Positions 61,341 through 64,000 of a DNA stretch of 64,000 bases are shown here, piece by piece; within the stretch, counting starts at the first letter, position 1; each line of letters opens with the position of its first letter. The DNA lies in the NCBI GenBank assembly GCA_031401035.1, contig JANNRA010000202.1, forward strand, positions 17,009 through 81,008, in the 5' to 3' direction. Source of the stretch: JANNRA01 sp031401035. GTDB taxonomy: Bacteria > Desulfobacterota > Binatia > HRBIN30 > CADEER01. The notes beneath the pieces were generated by a model, which was not told where the DNA came from, made no database searches, and saw nothing but the letters and a program-made list of their open reading frames with translations. Both the position numbers and the translations under genes were made by a program.

Positions 61341-62171
61341 TCAGACTCCCCGATACACGTGGTCGGCGTTGATGGCGTCGCTCAGGTACGGCGTGAACCC
61401 TGCGAGCAGCACGGACATCGCGACGAGGTCGCGCATTTCGATCGCGCGCAAGGCGCTAGCTGGTGTGCCGCCGTGACGAATGCCTGGGTAGTCGCATGCG
61501 AAGCCATACAAGGCCTTCATTGCATCCTTGACCTTCTCGTGGGGCCAGGTGCTGATCTGGTTGCAAATGGTACCGAGCGTGGTTCCGGTGACCCCGGCAC
61601 ACTCACGCCCGATCGCTTCCAGCAAGTTCATCTGCTTCTGAATGCAGGTCTTGATGCGGCCGTCTGAGCTGCCTGTTCGCAGGTCGCGGATCGCGTTCTC
61701 GAACTCCTTCATCAGCGTATCGAGGTGCGCATCGCCGCTCGTTACAACGCGCAGGTCGCGCACGAGACTCGTGAACATGCCGGGCAGCGTCGGGCACAGT
61801 ATGCATGGCCGACGCAGGTCGTAGCGAAGGCTGAACTTCTCTATGAAGGCCGAGAGCAGGTTGAAGTAGCTGTTCGAAAGCGGATCGCCGCCGAGGTCTT
61901 CCAGCGCCGAATGCGCAGCCTCGAGGAACGCGACGAGGGCGCGCTCGCCGGCAAGGTCGTTCGCGGTCGTACGCTCGAACGCCTCTCGGCCCTGCGTAGG
62001 ATTGTCGATGATGTCGGCGAGGTCCTCGATGGAGGGACGGGCCTTCAATGCCGATGCGAGCTCGCGGTACAGCTCGCAGAAGATGTCCTCCGGCACGTCC
62101 TCCTGCTCGATCAGCGGCGCCCATATCTCGCGCCATGTCTCGGACCAGACGCCGAGGAACTCACCGCGCAT
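61341..62171 (-). CDS. Unrecognised 276-residue protein in restriction operon
   Basis: An acidic, mostly helical protein starting MRGEFLGVWSETWREI two bases after the hsdS stop and ending five bases before the DUF262 fragment. Cysteines cluster in RRPCILCPTLPG and CNQIS. The C-terminal part (YGFACDYPGIRHGGTPAS, then MRDLVAMSVLLAGFTPYLSD) looks like the end of an abortive-infection or HEPN-like helical domain, but the Rx4-6H ribonuclease motif of HEPN is not evident. Codon and GC use are lower-GC than the chromosome to the left, as for its neighbours. Its fixed place between hsdS and fic suggests a defence accessory role. Confidence 0.65.
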   Translation of the reverse strand: MRGEFLGVWSETWREIWAPLIEQEDVPEDIFCELYRELASALKARPSIEDLADIIDNPTQGREAFERTTANDLAGERALVAFLEAAHSALEDLGGDPLSNSYFNLLSAFIEKFSLRYDLRRPCILCPTLPGMFTSLVRDLRVVTSGDAHLDTLMKEFENAIRDLRTGSSDGRIKTCIQKQMNLLEAIGRECAGVTGTTLGTICNQISTWPHEKVKDAMKALYGFACDYPGIRHGGTPASALRAIEMRDLVAMSVLLAGFTPYLSDAINADHVYRGV

Positions 62172-62173
62172 GG

Positions 62174-63298
62174 CTATAACTCTCCCCGGAAGGCGCGCTG
62201 CTGAATCGCAGAGAAGAGGGCGTCGAGTTCGGTGAGAGATGCGCGATGAGCCTCCCGACTATGTGCAATGGCGGAAACACAATCGGCGAACCTTCGCTGA
62301 AACTCGACAGGCGGCAAGGGGACCCTGATCTTCTCGATCCGGAACAGCGCGAGCTTTCCAATGGTCACCTGCCCAACATGCGACAAGATCTGACCACGTC
62401 CGGATGATGTCTGCAGAAACGCGGCAAGAAACACTTCATCGTACCGCCCGCTGGCGCGCGGTACGAGCTTGGCGGCGTTCTCGGTCAGGTTCGCGCCGTC
62501 TAGTGATGCAGGAACGGGTGCGATCAAGCCGATTGATCCAGCGATAGAGATAATCACGTCACCGGTATTCACGATGTAGCGAGATATCTTCGCCTGAATG
62601 TCCGGCTTTAGGTATGCGAGCGCCGACTCATCCACGAAACCGGACTGGAGATCCGTCACCCGGATGTATCGGAATGGTGTCGGTGTTGCAGAGTACTCCT
62701 CACCTTTGGGCAGTCTCTTGCCACCCTTCACCTCGCATATGTCGGCGATTGTCACGACCGGCCATCCCTTCGGATTCGTGGCGGGGTCGCCGAACATGTC
62801 GAGGAAGATGGATTGGGTGAGGGTGTCGAGTTGGGCGAGGACGGCGCGGCGCTTGGCCCGCAGCGCCGCCGCCCGGTCCAGCACCTCCGCAATCCGCCGC
62901 TGCTCGGGGAGGGGTGGGAGCAAGACACGATGTGCCTTCACGTCAGACGGCTTGATGAACGGTTGGCCGGTTCCCGAGCGATGCCAACGCGCCTCGTCGT
63001 TGAGCTGATACCAGAGGAACTTGCAGTCGGCACGACTGGGATCAGGAAAGATCAGCTGGGTATTCGCCAGGCTGATCCACTTCCCGTCAGCGAAAAAGCA
63101 CTTTCCGCAGCGCGCGCCGATCGCAGACAGCACCACGGCCGGCTCATCAAACTCATCAGTGCCGAGGTAGCCATTGATGCCACCGGCACCGTAGGCAGGA
63201 AAACCCTCCGGGACGAAATCGTTACCCGACAGCCCAAGCCGGCCGCCTTGGACGATCCGGCAGAAGTCCTGGAGCGGAACAGACACTCCCTTAGGCAT
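62174..63298 (-). CDS. hsdS: Type I restriction specificity subunit S
   Basis: A 374-residue HsdS with two target-recognition domains (about 1-125 and 175-330), each followed by a conserved helix (LPPLPEQRRIAEVLDRAAAL at 128-147; second at 333-370) that spaces them. Its end, AIQQRAFRGEL, is typical. The two halves read unlike targets of a bipartite site; the sites cannot be predicted. The ATG at 63298 overlaps the hsdM stop by one base (TGATG). Confidence 0.9.
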   Translation of the reverse strand: MPKGVSVPLQDFCRIVQGGRLGLSGNDFVPEGFPAYGAGGINGYLGTDEFDEPAVVLSAIGARCGKCFFADGKWISLANTQLIFPDPSRADCKFLWYQLNDEARWHRSGTGQPFIKPSDVKAHRVLLPPLPEQRRIAEVLDRAAALRAKRRAVLAQLDTLTQSIFLDMFGDPATNPKGWPVVTIADICEVKGGKRLPKGEEYSATPTPFRYIRVTDLQSGFVDESALAYLKPDIQAKISRYIVNTGDVIISIAGSIGLIAPVPASLDGANLTENAAKLVPRASGRYDEVFLAAFLQTSSGRGQILSHVGQVTIGKLALFRIEKIRVPLPPVEFQRRFADCVSAIAHSREAHRASLTELDALFSAIQQRAFRGEL

Positions 63299-64000
63299 CA
63301 GAGCATCCCCTCCAGCTCCTTCATCCCCCGCTTGATCTCCTCCTCCAGCTTCGCGAGGTCGGCGAGGATATCCTTCGGTGCGCGATGCTCGACCGCTTCG
63401 TGCACCACTTCCTTGTAGCGGTTCAGCGAGAGGTCGTAGCCCTGCACGGCGATCTCGGCCTTGGGCACGCAAAAGCTCTGCGCGGTGCGCGGGCGTTCGC
63501 GCTCCGCGCCGTTGCGGCCGGCCCAGCGCGCCAGCACGTCGGGCAGGTTGTTCTTGCAGTGCTCGTCCGCGCCGAGCGCAGTGCGCGGCACTGGGCCAAG
63601 CTTGTCTTCCGGAAGTAACGGCGTGCGCTTGTCGTCGAGGCTCCAGCCGTCGGCCTCTACGTCGTAAAACCAGACCTGGTCGGTGCCGCCGGAGTTGGTT
63701 TTGGTGAAGAACAGGATGGCGGTGCTGACCCCGGCGTAGGGCTTGAACACGCCGCCGGGCAGCTTGACCACGGCGTCGAGCTTCTGATCCTCGACCAACA
63801 TGCGGCGCAGTTCCTTGTGCGCGGTGCTGGAGCCGAATAGCACGCCGTCGGGCACGATCACCGCCGCACGCCCGCCCGGCTTGAGCAGGCGAAGGAAGAG
63901 CGCTAGGAACAAGAGCTCGGTCTTCCTGGTCTTGACTATCTGCAACAGGTCCTTGGCGGTGTTCTCGTAGTCCAGGCTGCCGGCAAACGGCGGATTGGCT
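63298..64000 (-). CDS. hsdM: Type I restriction methyltransferase subunit M (C-terminal part)
   Basis: The gene runs off the right edge. The first visible residues are ANPPFAGSLDYENTAKD, the catalytic NPPF motif of N6-adenine methyltransferases, followed by KTRKTELLFLALFLRLLKPG, VPDGVLFGSS and LDAVVKLPGGVFKPYAGVST, typical of HsdM. The C-terminus ends in a helix (AKLEEEIKRGMKELEGML) for HsdS binding. It methylates the host's recognition sites. S-adenosylmethionine-binding motif I lies outside the window. Confidence 0.9.
   Translation of the reverse strand, partial: ANPPFAGSLDYENTAKDLLQIVKTRKTELLFLALFLRLLKPGGRAAVIVPDGVLFGSSTAHKELRRMLVEDQKLDAVVKLPGGVFKPYAGVSTAILFFTKTNSGGTDQVWFYDVEADGWSLDDKRTPLLPEDKLGPVPRTALGADEHCKNNLPDVLARWAGRNGAERERPRTAQSFCVPKAEIAVQGYDLSLNRYKEVVHEAVEHRAPKDILADLAKLEEEIKRGMKELEGML

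Noticed and set aside
61341..62171. HEPN ribonuclease assignment for the 276-residue protein
   Set aside because: The Rx4-6H motif is not visible; RHGG alone is not enough.
1..64000. CRISPR arrays, insertion sequences or prophage genes
   Set aside because: No regularly spaced repeats with unique spacers, no transposase or integrase motifs and no phage structural genes were seen.

Overview
The window is very GC-rich and densely coded, with short or overlapping gene junctions. Its content includes dockerin-like secreted proteins, many short-chain phosphotransferases and oxidoreductases, two giant cyclase/AAA/TPR proteins, a HupE/UreJ-type membrane protein and glycosyltransferase runs. This looks like an uncultured, environmental, Gram-negative bacterium of the Deltaproteobacteria/Binatota type. 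That placement is inference from gene flavour; no 16S gene or full tRNA lies in the window.

Layout. 1-1.15 kb: two direct repeats, each carrying the 3' half of a tRNA-Ser(UGA), bracket a brnTA toxin-antitoxin pair whose toxin is frameshifted. 1.15-15 kb: mostly housekeeping or envelope genes (asparagine-synthase-like protein, dynamin-like GTPase, NAD-type isocitrate dehydrogenase, a parvulin + HupE pair, a double glycosyltransferase, PPOX protein, nucleotidyltransferase, cytidylate-kinase-like protein, aldehyde dehydrogenase). 15-16.4 kb: a gene graveyard (AAA ATPase fragment, broken apolipoprotein N-acyltransferase, antitoxin with a toxin stub). 16.4-25.3 kb: TerB protein, two head-to-head paralogous cyclase-AAA-TPR signalling giants, a kinase-like phosphotransferase. 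25.4-28.1 kb: ABC exporter and small membrane protein. 28.1-32.6 kb: a TetR-controlled aromatic ring-cleavage operon (flavin hydroxylase, extradiol dioxygenase, fumarylacetoacetate-hydrolase-family enzyme). 32.8-37.3 kb: Mo-oxidoreductase, sulfotransferase, GlxA-like regulator with a DJ-1/PfpI partner, thioesterase. 37.3-48.4 kb: secreted hydrolase, GT39-like enzyme, tandem Cys-rich small proteins with a shared C-terminal anchor, carotenoid-type oxidoreductase, SRPBCC protein, phosphotransferase, sulfatase, second dockerin-like protein. 48.5-52.1 kb: four overlapping GT2 glycosyltransferases. 52.1-55.6 kb: a desaturase/electron-transfer pair divergent from a FabR/DesT-type regulator with two visible operator-like sites. 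56.5-64 kb: a lower-GC type I restriction island, in transcription order hsdM-hsdS-unknown-DUF262 fragment-fic-hsdR, running off the right edge.

Most striking: the restriction island, where a truncated DUF262 (GmrSD-like) gene ends in what looks like an hsdS tail beside an unrecognised 276-residue protein; a family of palindromes with exactly 31-19-31 geometry at two loci plus a solo arm; the twin Cys-rich proteins with a possible sorting tail; and the tRNA-half repeats around the toxin-antitoxin pair.
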